Shown here in pieces: positions 51,623 through 60,411 of a stretch of DNA of 64,000 bases (positions within the stretch are counted from its first letter, which is position 1; the number at the start of each line of letters is the position of its first letter). A model generated the notes under the pieces. The model was not told the origin of the DNA. It worked only from the letters and a program-made list of their open reading frames with translations, and did not search any database. Source of the DNA: Planctobacterium marinum (GTDB taxonomy: Bacteria > Pseudomonadota > Gammaproteobacteria > Enterobacterales > Alteromonadaceae); assembly GCF_020687805.1 (NCBI RefSeq), contig NZ_JAJEWQ010000008.1, forward strand, positions 94,477 through 158,476, given 5' to 3'. The position numbers and the translations under genes are program-made.

Positions 51623-53309
51623 CTGAAATCCTCATATGAATACCGTCGTCTTGCAGTACGTGATTGGCGCGATCCTGAGGAGTATTTATGGCATGCCCGT
51701 AAACCAGCTCCACTTGCCATTCAGGCGAGAATTGCCATAGAAGGCCTAACCCGGCGGACCAGAGCGGCTCAGCACTATCCTGTAACGCTGTGCGGTAATT
51801 ACCCTCGCCATAGTCCATAAAGATATATCCCTGTAATGCGCCAAATCGTCCGCTGTAGTCCAGATCATCGAAAAGTGGAGCGTTGATTTGCAAAGACGTG
51901 ACAAAGCCTTCGTCGCGCACCAGTTCATTTTCCCGATAGCCGCGCACAGATCGGGCACCACCCAGCGCAAATTGTTCCAGTGGCAGCAAGCCGTCACTGC
52001 TGATTTGCGCATCGGCACGCCAGGTGAGTTGCACACCCTGTGCGAAGAGGCGAGCGTACTGCAATTGCAGCAACAACGCAGAGAAGTCGCTATCTGGTGC
52101 CAGATTGTCATTATCTGTGGCGTAAAAAGCGGTGATACCCTGCGAATAACGCAAATGACCAGACCAGACCTGTTTCGCGCTGCGTATACTGCCCTGCAGT
52201 GCGACACGGACAGCGGATACCCGTGACAGACCATTGTTTTCACCGGAAGCGAATGAAAAGGGTTGGTCCAGAAGGCTGCCCCGGTTTTCCCTGACTGACA
52301 GGCTGGCGGAAATTCGCAGCGCATGGTTCAGGGAACTCAGCAACGGATGACTGATGCTGATATCGGTACTTTGATAGTCGCTTTCGATATCCAGTACGGC
52401 TATTTGCTGCTCAATGACATCTGAATCATTAAAACCCAGTTGCACTGTCAGGCGGGTGTCATTTTGATTCATTGGCAGTTGATACATCAGATTCCCGCCA
52501 ACTGACCCTTCTTTAACACGAACCGAAGCCGACAAAGTATCACCATGTCCCAACCAATTGAGATAATAGCCATTCAGAGTGAGCTGCTCCTCACCACTAC
52601 TGGCTGAACCATAGTTGTCTAATTGCAACTCAAGGCCATAAGGCGTGGCCGGTGTGATGGTTAAATCCAGAATACTTTCTCCCGGCGCTATTCCCGGACG
52701 AAACCGACCATCAAACTTGTCAAACAGAGGATCATTTAACAGCAACTGATAGCGTTCCTGAAAGTCTGGTAAATGAAAAGGGGCGCTGTTGTCGGGTAAC
52801 AGACGGCCAGTGATATAATGGGGATCAATATCATCCATACCTGAAAGAGCAATACTGTTCAGGCGACCCTCTATGACCTGAAATACAATAATGCCGTTTT
52901 GAGCCGTCTGATCGGGCAATATCACCCCCGAATTAATGTAACCCTTGGCAATATAGAATTGCGTTAACGCGATGCGCATTGCCTCCAGCTCGGATACCGA
53001 CACCGGGCGGCCAATGTACCGGGCGATTTGCTGGTTTAGCTCTGTCTCTGTAAACAGGGTATTGCCCTGATAGCGTACGTTACTGAGAAAAAATTGCGCT
53101 TCAGACCTGTTGGACTGAACAGGGGCTTTCACTTCGGGCAGGGTAAATGGGCCGCTTTCATCAACAGCGACAAATTCAGGCAACGCGGGTCTGAGGTCGG
53201 CGGGATTGGGTACGAGTTCCTGAGCAACAGCACCTGAGCTAACTATCAGACAGGGCCACAGCATTAACCCAACCAAACCTTGCTTTAAAAAACTATCCAG
53301 TAATTTCAT
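51609..53309 (-). CDS. TpsB/ShlB-FhaC family outer-membrane transporter
   Basis: A 566-residue protein from the ATG at 53309, which overlaps the TpsA stop (ATGA). Signal peptide (LIVSSGAVA), POTRA domain (about 55-145: VRYQGNTLFTETELNQQIARYIG to FQVIEGRLNSIAL) and a 16-strand barrel with the conserved loop motif VRGYREN. These proteins export a partner TpsA exoprotein across the outer membrane. The coupled gene order makes the upstream haemagglutinin-type protein its substrate. Confidence 0.93.
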   Translation of the reverse strand: MKLLDSFLKQGLVGLMLWPCLIVSSGAVAQELVPNPADLRPALPEFVAVDESGPFTLPEVKAPVQSNRSEAQFFLSNVRYQGNTLFTETELNQQIARYIGRPVSVSELEAMRIALTQFYIAKGYINSGVILPDQTAQNGIIVFQVIEGRLNSIALSGMDDIDPHYITGRLLPDNSAPFHLPDFQERYQLLLNDPLFDKFDGRFRPGIAPGESILDLTITPATPYGLELQLDNYGSASSGEEQLTLNGYYLNWLGHGDTLSASVRVKEGSVGGNLMYQLPMNQNDTRLTVQLGFNDSDVIEQQIAVLDIESDYQSTDISISHPLLSSLNHALRISASLSVRENRGSLLDQPFSFASGENNGLSRVSAVRVALQGSIRSAKQVWSGHLRYSQGITAFYATDNDNLAPDSDFSALLLQLQYARLFAQGVQLTWRADAQISSDGLLPLEQFALGGARSVRGYRENELVRDEGFVTSLQINAPLFDDLDYSGRFGALQGYIFMDYGEGNYRTALQDSAEPLWSAGLGLLWQFSPEWQVELVYGHAINTPQDRANHVLQDDGIHMRISGELL

Positions 53310-56300
53310 CGCGCACCGAGTTCCTGGGTCATCTGCGGCACAGGTTTTTGACATTGAACCCGGTCAGTGGTGAGTTGCCGGTTGTGTGCCTGGTGGTTAG
53401 ATTGGGATTGTGCGGCCTTATCGCCCGCTAATCTCAGCCTGATGTCAGCGGCACTTAACACCGGAGAATTAAATGCATCCGGTTGTTGTATCAGGCCCCC
53501 TTTGCCGCTGCTGGCGAGAGTACTGGCGGCGCTGCTGTTGCAGGGGTTATTGTCGAGGTTATCCAGTTGCAATATTTCAGCGCCAATGCTGGCCAGCTCA
53601 TCACTTAAATCAAACTCCAGAGCACCGATATTAACCACACCGCTGACACCATCAGGGGCAGCAGCCTGAATAACATTGGCACCACTGTTGGGCACAAATA
53701 CCAGCCGTTCTTCACCGCCGGTAAGCAGGTTTTGTTCACTGACAATCAGAAAGTCTGCATCAATACTGATATCGCCACCACTAAAATCAGCGCCCCCGGT
53801 ATTGCCCTGAATAAAGCCGTTGTCCATCAGAATAAAATCAGCTGCAATGGCGATGTTACCGCCATTTCCTGCGTTACTGACGGAGGTCGTCACCAGGCTG
53901 TTGTCGATAAACAGTTGGGTTGTGTTTAGCGCAATACCACCTGCGTCTGCATTGTCAGCAGATGAGGTAATCCGGGCATTGTTTAGTTGCAATGTGTCAT
54001 TTATATTGAGCGTAATGCGACCCGCGGCAACATTGCCGGTACTACCTGACGAAATCGCCGCCTGGTCATTAAGTGATAACGCGTCGGCAGACAACTGAAT
54101 ACTGCCGGTTGCGCGTTTTTCATCATTGTGGATATTGGCCGCAGTATCAACGGCAATAACGCCCCCCGACAGGGTCATGGTGTTCTGGGCGGCAATCGTA
54201 ATGTTGCCGGCAGCGCCCTGACTATTCAGGCCTACCTGGCTGGAAATTCGGGTGGCGGGAATTTGCCTGTCGCTATGGCTGAGAAGCAGGTCACCTGTGG
54301 CAATAAAAATATCGCCGGCATCGCCGTTTGCCTGAGAACTGGTATTGATTTCAGCGCCATTTTTCAGCGTCAGGTTGTCTACTTCAATGTTGATCAGACC
54401 GGCATCGCCAATGGCATTGAAATCCGAAACACTGCTGATCCCCGTGCTTAAAAAGGCTTTCGAGCGGATATCAATGATGGCCGCCCAGGCAATCAGATCA
54501 TCGTCATCAAGCTGGGGCAGTTCGTCAAACTCTTCGGGAATATCCTCAAACTCTTCCCGGACATAGGCCAGATAGGCTTCCAGAGACACCTGATTTTGTG
54601 CGTCTATCAATAACTGGCTGGCTGTAATGTTCACTTCGCCGGCGTTGCCTGTGGCACCCAGCGAACTGGAGGTAATTTGTCCTCCGGCGGTTAATGTCAC
54701 GGTATCTGCTACGTTGATATTCACTTCACCGGCATCCCCTCGTCCAATCAGGGTGGTACTGGAAATCCGGGTTGGCAGCCCGGCCCCGGATAACGTCAGG
54801 TTTTGAGCGGCAATATTGATGATGCCCGCTTTCTCAGCCTGAATACTGTCAGAGACTATATTCGCACCTGTGGTCAGACTCATATCACCGGCAACCAATA
54901 TGTTGATATTGCCGGCATCCGACGGTGTTAATGCCGCGGTACTGGTAATAGAGCCAAAATCAGCCATCGCCAGTGAACCTGCGTTGATAGTGACGTTGCC
55001 TGCTATTCCACCGTGAAAGGAGTCTGATGCAATTGCGCCACCATCGGTGATAGTAACATTTCCGGCGATGTGCAGTGACACATCACCGGCATCTCCGGCT
55101 CTGAAGCCCTCACCTTCTGCTTTGCTCTCCAGCTCTCCACCCTGCATGTATAAGTTCGCAGCTTCAATGGCAATATTACCTGCATTACCCCGGCTTTCAC
55201 CTTCCGTTTTTATGGCGGCTTCCCCCAGCATTTGCATATCGCCCGAAAGTTTGATGTCGATATTGGCGGCGTTCCCTGAAGCCACAAAGCCGGGCATTAA
55301 TTCCCCAGGTCTGCCCTCTTTTGAAGTCGCGCTGCTACTGATCCCGGTATCTTCGCTGTCTTCCTGTGCAGCCATAAACAACGAATCGGCAGCAATAAAT
55401 ATGTTTCCGGCGTTTCCGTTGTTTTCGGTATCTGATGTGATATTTGCACCATTAACCAGGTGAATATCCTGTTCAATACCAATGATAATAGTACCGGCAT
55501 TGCCATGTGCGCCGGGACCTGTGGTGGAACTATTGATGCCGGACCGCTTTCTCTGGTCGTTGCTTCCCGACATAGACAGGCTTTGTGCACTGACAGTCAT
55601 GTCACCTGCGTCTCCCGCGCTGTCAGATAAGGTTGTAATAAAAGCACTGCCTTGCAGGTTAATAGCGCCACTGGCGTTTATCGTAATATCACCGGCATCC
55701 CCTCTCGCCTGAGGACCCAGTGTATTGCTGCCAATGGTTATAGGGTGTTGACCTGCTTCGCTGATCAGGTTCAGACCATCGGCCTGTATATTGATATTGC
55801 CGGCATCTCCGTTACCAACGGTAACCGATACAATATACCCACCGTTTTGCATGGTGAGATCGCCTTCGATATTCAGGTTAATATCGCCAGAGCTGCCACG
55901 TGGTGCGTTGTTAAAGTCGTTGTCCCGGCCACTGAGGCTTTGAATGCCAGGTAATTCGGCCGCCTGCGGGCTGGTTTCATTTTCAACAATGGTGAGACTT
56001 CCGGCATTAATGTTGATATTACCGGCATCGCCATCCCCCAGGGTCATGGCGTTGATTTGTCCATTGCCCAGCAGTTGTATGCCTTGCTGCACATCAATAT
56101 TGAGGCTGCCGCCCTGGCCGGTGCCACTGGTTAAGGTGGCGATGCCAACATCGGTTTGGTACTGCCCGGAGTTAATTTCCAACTCGGAGGCGCTAATGAG
56201 CATATTGCCCCCTGCGCCATTTTCCTGAGTCACATTGCTGATGGTGGCGTTGTTTAACACCTTTAAGCTATTGCTGATTTGCAGGTTTATGTCACCTGAT

Positions 56301-57382
56301 GCACCAAACTGATTGCTCTGCGCGTTTCCCGGAGGCGGAGGAGGTGGTCCACCAGGTCCGCCGCCGCCCGGGGGAGGGCGTCCCTCTTTTGATTCCGAGG
56401 ATAATACCGAGCGACTGTCGCTTGTGCCGCCATCACTGGTGAGGGTAAAGTTGCGGGCCGTAACGGCTATATCCCCGGCCCTGCCAGAACTGGTGGTTTC
56501 AGTTTTTACCAGACTATTGACCAGGGTAACATCTTCAGCATTGATACGAATGCCCACCTGGGCATCCGTCTCGCCATTATTCCCTGATACGATGTTGGCC
56601 CGGTAGGTGTTGATTTCTGCTGCCGTCAGATTTAATTCTCCGCCGCCATTTCCCTCCAGCTTAATGCCGGAATTATCCATGCTAAGCCGGCCATTGCCCA
56701 CGCGTTGAGGGGTAGCAATTTGCAATGTGGCGGCGGCATCACCAACGGCGATCAGTTGCAACTGGCCGCCATCTTGCTTTAACTGGGCATTGTTAAACTG
56801 CACATGTGCGGCGCTGAATTGACTGTGGCGGCTGGTTTCAATCTTCACTCTGGCATTTTCGAAGCGAATAACCCCGGTTTGCGGTGTCAGAAAACCAAAA
56901 GTTTCCGGTGCGGCCACAGACAAGGTGCTGGCGGCATCAGTTGATGCCGAAAATGTTTCACCGTTGGCAAACTGCAACTCATCAGCCGTTGATACGTAAA
57001 GTGCGCCGGGCACGTCTACTTTGGCATTTTCTGAAAAAACGATTCCGGCGGGATTGATAAAATAAAAATCGGCATTGCCTATTTCAGATTTAACGGTTCC
57101 CTGAATTTGACTTACTGTTCCTCCTGTCACCCGGCTGATAACGTTGTTAATGTTATCTGCCCCGGTAAACAGCGCGGATTGATTAGCCAGCACATCAAAT
57201 TGGGTAAAACTGTGAAATAAATTGTTTCCGACCAGGGTACCCAACGACTGCTCAATAATGTAGTCAGGGCCCTGCAGCGCACTGGCCACGCCCATTGAAC
57301 CATCTGTTACTACCTGCGCAGTTAACGAGGTACTGAGCAGCGCACTGCTTAAAGCCAGATTGAGGATAGATTTGCTGAGCAT
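53306..57382 (-). CDS. TpsA filamentous-haemagglutinin-type exoprotein
   Basis: A 1358-residue secreted protein. Signal peptide (LALSSALLSTSLTA), TPS secretion domain (about 22-270) with NNVISRVTGGTVSQIQG and DFYFINPAGIVFSENA, a Pro/Gly-rich linker (about 330-352), then a long beta-helix with about 18-20 repeats of a GDAGNINI-type motif. The C-terminus is not repetitive and has one CN pair (NNPCNSS). Secreted by the TpsB encoded next. Role is likely adhesion or a surface scaffold. It is the first gene of the coupled four-gene block, with a 154-base gap to the upstream cyclase gene. Confidence 0.92.
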   Translation of the reverse strand: MLSKSILNLALSSALLSTSLTAQVVTDGSMGVASALQGPDYIIEQSLGTLVGNNLFHSFTQFDVLANQSALFTGADNINNVISRVTGGTVSQIQGTVKSEIGNADFYFINPAGIVFSENAKVDVPGALYVSTADELQFANGETFSASTDAASTLSVAAPETFGFLTPQTGVIRFENARVKIETSRHSQFSAAHVQFNNAQLKQDGGQLQLIAVGDAAATLQIATPQRVGNGRLSMDNSGIKLEGNGGGELNLTAAEINTYRANIVSGNNGETDAQVGIRINAEDVTLVNSLVKTETTSSGRAGDIAVTARNFTLTSDGGTSDSRSVLSSESKEGRPPPGGGGPGGPPPPPPGNAQSNQFGASGDINLQISNSLKVLNNATISNVTQENGAGGNMLISASELEINSGQYQTDVGIATLTSGTGQGGSLNIDVQQGIQLLGNGQINAMTLGDGDAGNININAGSLTIVENETSPQAAELPGIQSLSGRDNDFNNAPRGSSGDINLNIEGDLTMQNGGYIVSVTVGNGDAGNINIQADGLNLISEAGQHPITIGSNTLGPQARGDAGDITINASGAINLQGSAFITTLSDSAGDAGDMTVSAQSLSMSGSNDQRKRSGINSSTTGPGAHGNAGTIIIGIEQDIHLVNGANITSDTENNGNAGNIFIAADSLFMAAQEDSEDTGISSSATSKEGRPGELMPGFVASGNAANIDIKLSGDMQMLGEAAIKTEGESRGNAGNIAIEAANLYMQGGELESKAEGEGFRAGDAGDVSLHIAGNVTITDGGAIASDSFHGGIAGNVTINAGSLAMADFGSITSTAALTPSDAGNINILVAGDMSLTTGANIVSDSIQAEKAGIINIAAQNLTLSGAGLPTRISSTTLIGRGDAGEVNINVADTVTLTAGGQITSSSLGATGNAGEVNITASQLLIDAQNQVSLEAYLAYVREEFEDIPEEFDELPQLDDDDLIAWAAIIDIRSKAFLSTGISSVSDFNAIGDAGLINIEVDNLTLKNGAEINTSSQANGDAGDIFIATGDLLLSHSDRQIPATRISSQVGLNSQGAAGNITIAAQNTMTLSGGVIAVDTAANIHNDEKRATGSIQLSADALSLNDQAAISSGSTGNVAAGRITLNINDTLQLNNARITSSADNADAGGIALNTTQLFIDNSLVTTSVSNAGNGGNIAIAADFILMDNGFIQGNTGGADFSGGDISIDADFLIVSEQNLLTGGEERLVFVPNSGANVIQAAAPDGVSGVVNIGALEFDLSDELASIGAEILQLDNLDNNPCNSSAASTLASSGKGGLIQQPDAFNSPVLSAADIRLRLAGDKAAQSQSNHQAHNRQLTTDRVQCQKPVPQMTQELGAR

Positions 57383-57536
57383 GAAGCCGCGTCTTCCAAT
57401 TTCACGATATCACCACGGAGTATATCTAAATCACCGCGAAAATCATGGCTTGTGTAGCAATTCTCATGTTTTCTCATGGAACGTGAATTTTAAATTGCAC
57501 ATTGTTCATTATTCGCCATTTTATGGACGAAAAAGA
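57383..57536. other. Putative promoter region of the TPS/CHAT operon
   Basis: This 154-base gap between the cyclase stop and the TpsA start is AT-rich, with repeated TTCTCATG (two near copies around 57460-57480). No strong terminator hairpin was seen, so read-through from the cyclase gene is possible. Confidence 0.4.
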
Positions 57537-59717
57537 TCATTTTTCTTTCAACTGGAAACAAGCCTGTTGTGGATCCCACAAGCCTTGTTGCATCCAGTTT
57601 TGCAGGGTATCTCTGTCTTGCCGGAATTCGGCTAATCCGGCTGGCCACTGGGGTTCTTGTCCCTGGCAAAATTCCGATTGCCAGCGCAACCAGCTTTGTA
57701 CCCTGTTCTTGTCAAAGCGCGGGTCAGAGATTTCGCCCAGGGCATAGAGGCCGATTGGGGCAAGCCGACCTTTAACCACAACGGAGGCAATAAAACGGGT
57801 TGCCAGCTGCATTTGTCGGGCTGTCGAAACCAATTCTTCGGTGATTAAAATGTCAGTATTGAAATGGCGGGTAAGGCTTTCAGTTCGCGCGGCTAAATTC
57901 AGCGGATCGCCCAAACAGCCAAACTTCTGAATGCCATTGGCGGGACCCAGATTGCCCATCATGACCTGACCACTGGTAATGCCAATCCCGGCACCAAGAA
58001 ATCCGGATATTTTTTGCAGGGTTGCCTGTGGGATTGCATATTCGTTATTTTGTGCCAGTTTTGCAAAAAAATGTCGCTGCTTTTTAGCCATATCAATAGC
58101 GCCGGAAAGCGCCAGTTGCTGTTGCCTATTCAGGGTGGTTCCGTCGTGTACCGGCCAATAAAAACACACCATATCGCCCACATAGGACTCCAGCCAACCG
58201 GCATATTCATTTTGTGTGGCCAGTGTGGTTTGTTGAAAATAATCATTGAGCAATTGGAAAACATACGCCGGGTCTTTAAGTTCGCTGGTGACATCGGAAT
58301 AACGTGCAATATCACTCATTAAAATAACGGCATCGACGTGTTTGTGAATGAATTTGGCACTGCCGCGATTGTTCAGTAACAGGCTGCGGATCTGCTTTGG
58401 AATGTACTGAGCCATCAGTTTGGCTTTCGCCGTGCCCAGAGAAATGTGAGTGGCCAACACCAAAGATGTGCCTGACAAGGCACAGAATACACCGGCCATG
58501 ACCGGCCACAACTGTGCCGGAGGCGTAATAAAGCACAAGCCCCAGCCCAGCAACAGTGCAATCAGTGGCGACAGGTAGGCGAAGCCGGTCCGCAAAAATG
58601 CCGCCATCAAAATACTCAGGCCACTAATAGTTAAAAGCAGCAGTACACGCCAGACAACATTTGGCCGGCTAGGGGCATCGCCCTGCAAGACGGTTTCAAT
58701 GGCATCCGCTAAAAACTGAGGGCCGGACAAAAACAATCGCGGTGATCCGAAAGCCGATAGCATCGGGGTAACCTTGATATCTGTAGCTTCGGTAGGTTCG
58801 GTCATTTGCAGGATAACAATGCGGTTTTGTAGCTGCTGTTGCCATTTTGAGTTGGCACTTGCTCTGTCGCAGCCGGCCAATTGGCTGAGGGGGATCAAAG
58901 GTAGCCCGGGCTGTGTATCAAACTGATACTTAGGATAGGAAAAGCGCACCCGCTTGCAGGGAATATCATTGCAGGTTTCCGAATAATGGTAATCGGCAAG
59001 CGAGGAGGTGTGCCGGGTGTGGATTTCAGTGACTTTGGGCACGACAGCATTATCAGCCAGATTCATCCAGCGAAAAGAAGCGTTAAAGGTACCTTCGTCG
59101 CGTTTGTGTACTGACGCGTCGGCAATCAGTCGGTCAATTTGTTGCTGGTTATTATCCGGCTCGAAAAAATCCAGCGGCAGTAAACTTTCACCGAAAAAAT
59201 TTTGCAGCAGGCTGGTGGTAACAAACGCATCGTCACCGGCAAATTGAGGTTTTGCCATAAAAAAGCGTTGAAATTGAGTTGCGCTGAGAATGGCAAAGGG
59301 CTGTAAATTTGCTGATGGTTGCCAGCGAAATTGATTGGGTAATCCCGGTGCCTGGTAATCTTCTATGCACATGGCGTAACTGGTGCGGTCATCATATTCA
59401 TATAGCACCGCATCGAGAAACACTGCCGTTGCCCCCATTTCCAACGCTCGTTGCGCCGCCAGCGCATACAGTGGCAACGCCTGACGGCGACTGATAAAGC
59501 CCGGAACGCCAGGGTCCAATGCGATCACAGCGACATGCTGCCAGACACTTCTTGGGGTTTGCACAATGGCAGCATCGTGAAAAAAGGAATCCAGACGCGT
59601 TTCCATACGCTGGTCAATCACCAATCCTATAATCAGGGTGAGGAGCAAATAAACACTCAACAACCAGGGTTTCTTGATGGGAACCGGATGGAGAATTGAT
59701 TGCCGCAAATCTAACAC
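57537..59717 (-). CDS. CHASE2-class III adenylate/guanylate cyclase
   Basis: A 726-residue membrane protein: N-terminal helix, extracytoplasmic CHASE2 domain (about 35-345, including GATAVFLDAVLYEYDDR), three helices (about 355-440), and a class III cyclase domain (about 460-690). Metal Asp residues are in AVILMSDIARYSD and VGDMVCFYW; QKFGCLGDPLNLAARTES supplies the Lys/Asp pair associated with ATP and the transition-state Asn/Arg. Likely makes cAMP in response to an extracellular cue. It lies upstream of the TPS/CHAT genes and divergent from a cyclic-nucleotide-binding protein gene. Confidence 0.9.
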   Translation of the reverse strand: MLDLRQSILHPVPIKKPWLLSVYLLLTLIIGLVIDQRMETRLDSFFHDAAIVQTPRSVWQHVAVIALDPGVPGFISRRQALPLYALAAQRALEMGATAVFLDAVLYEYDDRTSYAMCIEDYQAPGLPNQFRWQPSANLQPFAILSATQFQRFFMAKPQFAGDDAFVTTSLLQNFFGESLLPLDFFEPDNNQQQIDRLIADASVHKRDEGTFNASFRWMNLADNAVVPKVTEIHTRHTSSLADYHYSETCNDIPCKRVRFSYPKYQFDTQPGLPLIPLSQLAGCDRASANSKWQQQLQNRIVILQMTEPTEATDIKVTPMLSAFGSPRLFLSGPQFLADAIETVLQGDAPSRPNVVWRVLLLLTISGLSILMAAFLRTGFAYLSPLIALLLGWGLCFITPPAQLWPVMAGVFCALSGTSLVLATHISLGTAKAKLMAQYIPKQIRSLLLNNRGSAKFIHKHVDAVILMSDIARYSDVTSELKDPAYVFQLLNDYFQQTTLATQNEYAGWLESYVGDMVCFYWPVHDGTTLNRQQQLALSGAIDMAKKQRHFFAKLAQNNEYAIPQATLQKISGFLGAGIGITSGQVMMGNLGPANGIQKFGCLGDPLNLAARTESLTRHFNTDILITEELVSTARQMQLATRFIASVVVKGRLAPIGLYALGEISDPRFDKNRVQSWLRWQSEFCQGQEPQWPAGLAEFRQDRDTLQNWMQQGLWDPQQACFQLKEK

Positions 59718-59892
59718 CTTTAACGATAGTGACTTGTCAACGCCATGATGCCTTGGTAAAAATGTGACTTGTGACGTTCTGAACTATGATGAGTGCGTAG
59801 CAAGGAACTGCGCAATGCCATTGCTGCCTAGTTTGAAATGGTTTTTGCTCAGATACAACCGTAAACAGAACCACCTATAAAATTAGCAGATT

Positions 59893-60372
59893 ATGAAACC
59901 ATTATCTTATCAATCGAAACTGAAAACGGTGGATGTTATCCAGCGACTGGATTTCTTTCAGGGTATTTCAAAATTTGATATTGCCAGTCTAACCAAGTCA
60001 GAGCAGTTGTTTTGGTTGGCAGCGCAAGATGAAGTGATTATGCAGGCGGGAGAGCCTGATGATAAAAGCTTTTACCTAGTGTTGTCGGGTACCCTGGACG
60101 TGTACGACAAAAAACGCAATTTTATCCGGGAATTGAAAGGTGGTAGTTTTTTAGGTGAAATTGGTTTTATTTTGGGGGAAGCGCGCACAGCCACTGTGAT
60201 TGTGCACGAAGACAGTATTTTGATGCGCATTACTCAGCAGGAAATGAACCGTTTTCCGCTCGGCATGAAAGACAAGATCAAAGACAAGATCATCGAGGGG
60301 TTGGCGGCCAGAGTGCTGTCGCTGAATAAAACCTGTGCCATGTTGTATGACAACATTCGCAAAGGTACCTGA
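59893..60372 (+). CDS. Cyclic-nucleotide-binding domain protein
   Basis: A 159-residue cytoplasmic protein that is essentially one cNMP-binding domain (about 20-135) without a DNA-binding HTH. The phosphate-binding cassette reads FLGEIGFILGEARTATVIV, with the Glu and Arg that hold the cyclic phosphate and ribose. It is divergent from the CHASE2 cyclase (176-base gap) and 39 bases before the Kef-type antiporter on the same strand. It could gate the antiporter in response to cAMP; this is inference. Confidence 0.85.
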   Translation: MKPLSYQSKLKTVDVIQRLDFFQGISKFDIASLTKSEQLFWLAAQDEVIMQAGEPDDKSFYLVLSGTLDVYDKKRNFIRELKGGSFLGEIGFILGEARTATVIVHEDSILMRITQQEMNRFPLGMKDKIKDKIIEGLAARVLSLNKTCAMLYDNIRKGT

Positions 60373-60411
60373 GTTTTCATTTTTTCCGTTGTTTCATTTT
60401 AGGATTATCAC

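Noticed and set aside
59763..59778. TGTGA-containing stretch considered as a CRP site in the cyclase/cNMP promoter
   Set aside because: The second half-site does not match TCACA at the right spacing; kept only as an unexplained direct repeat.
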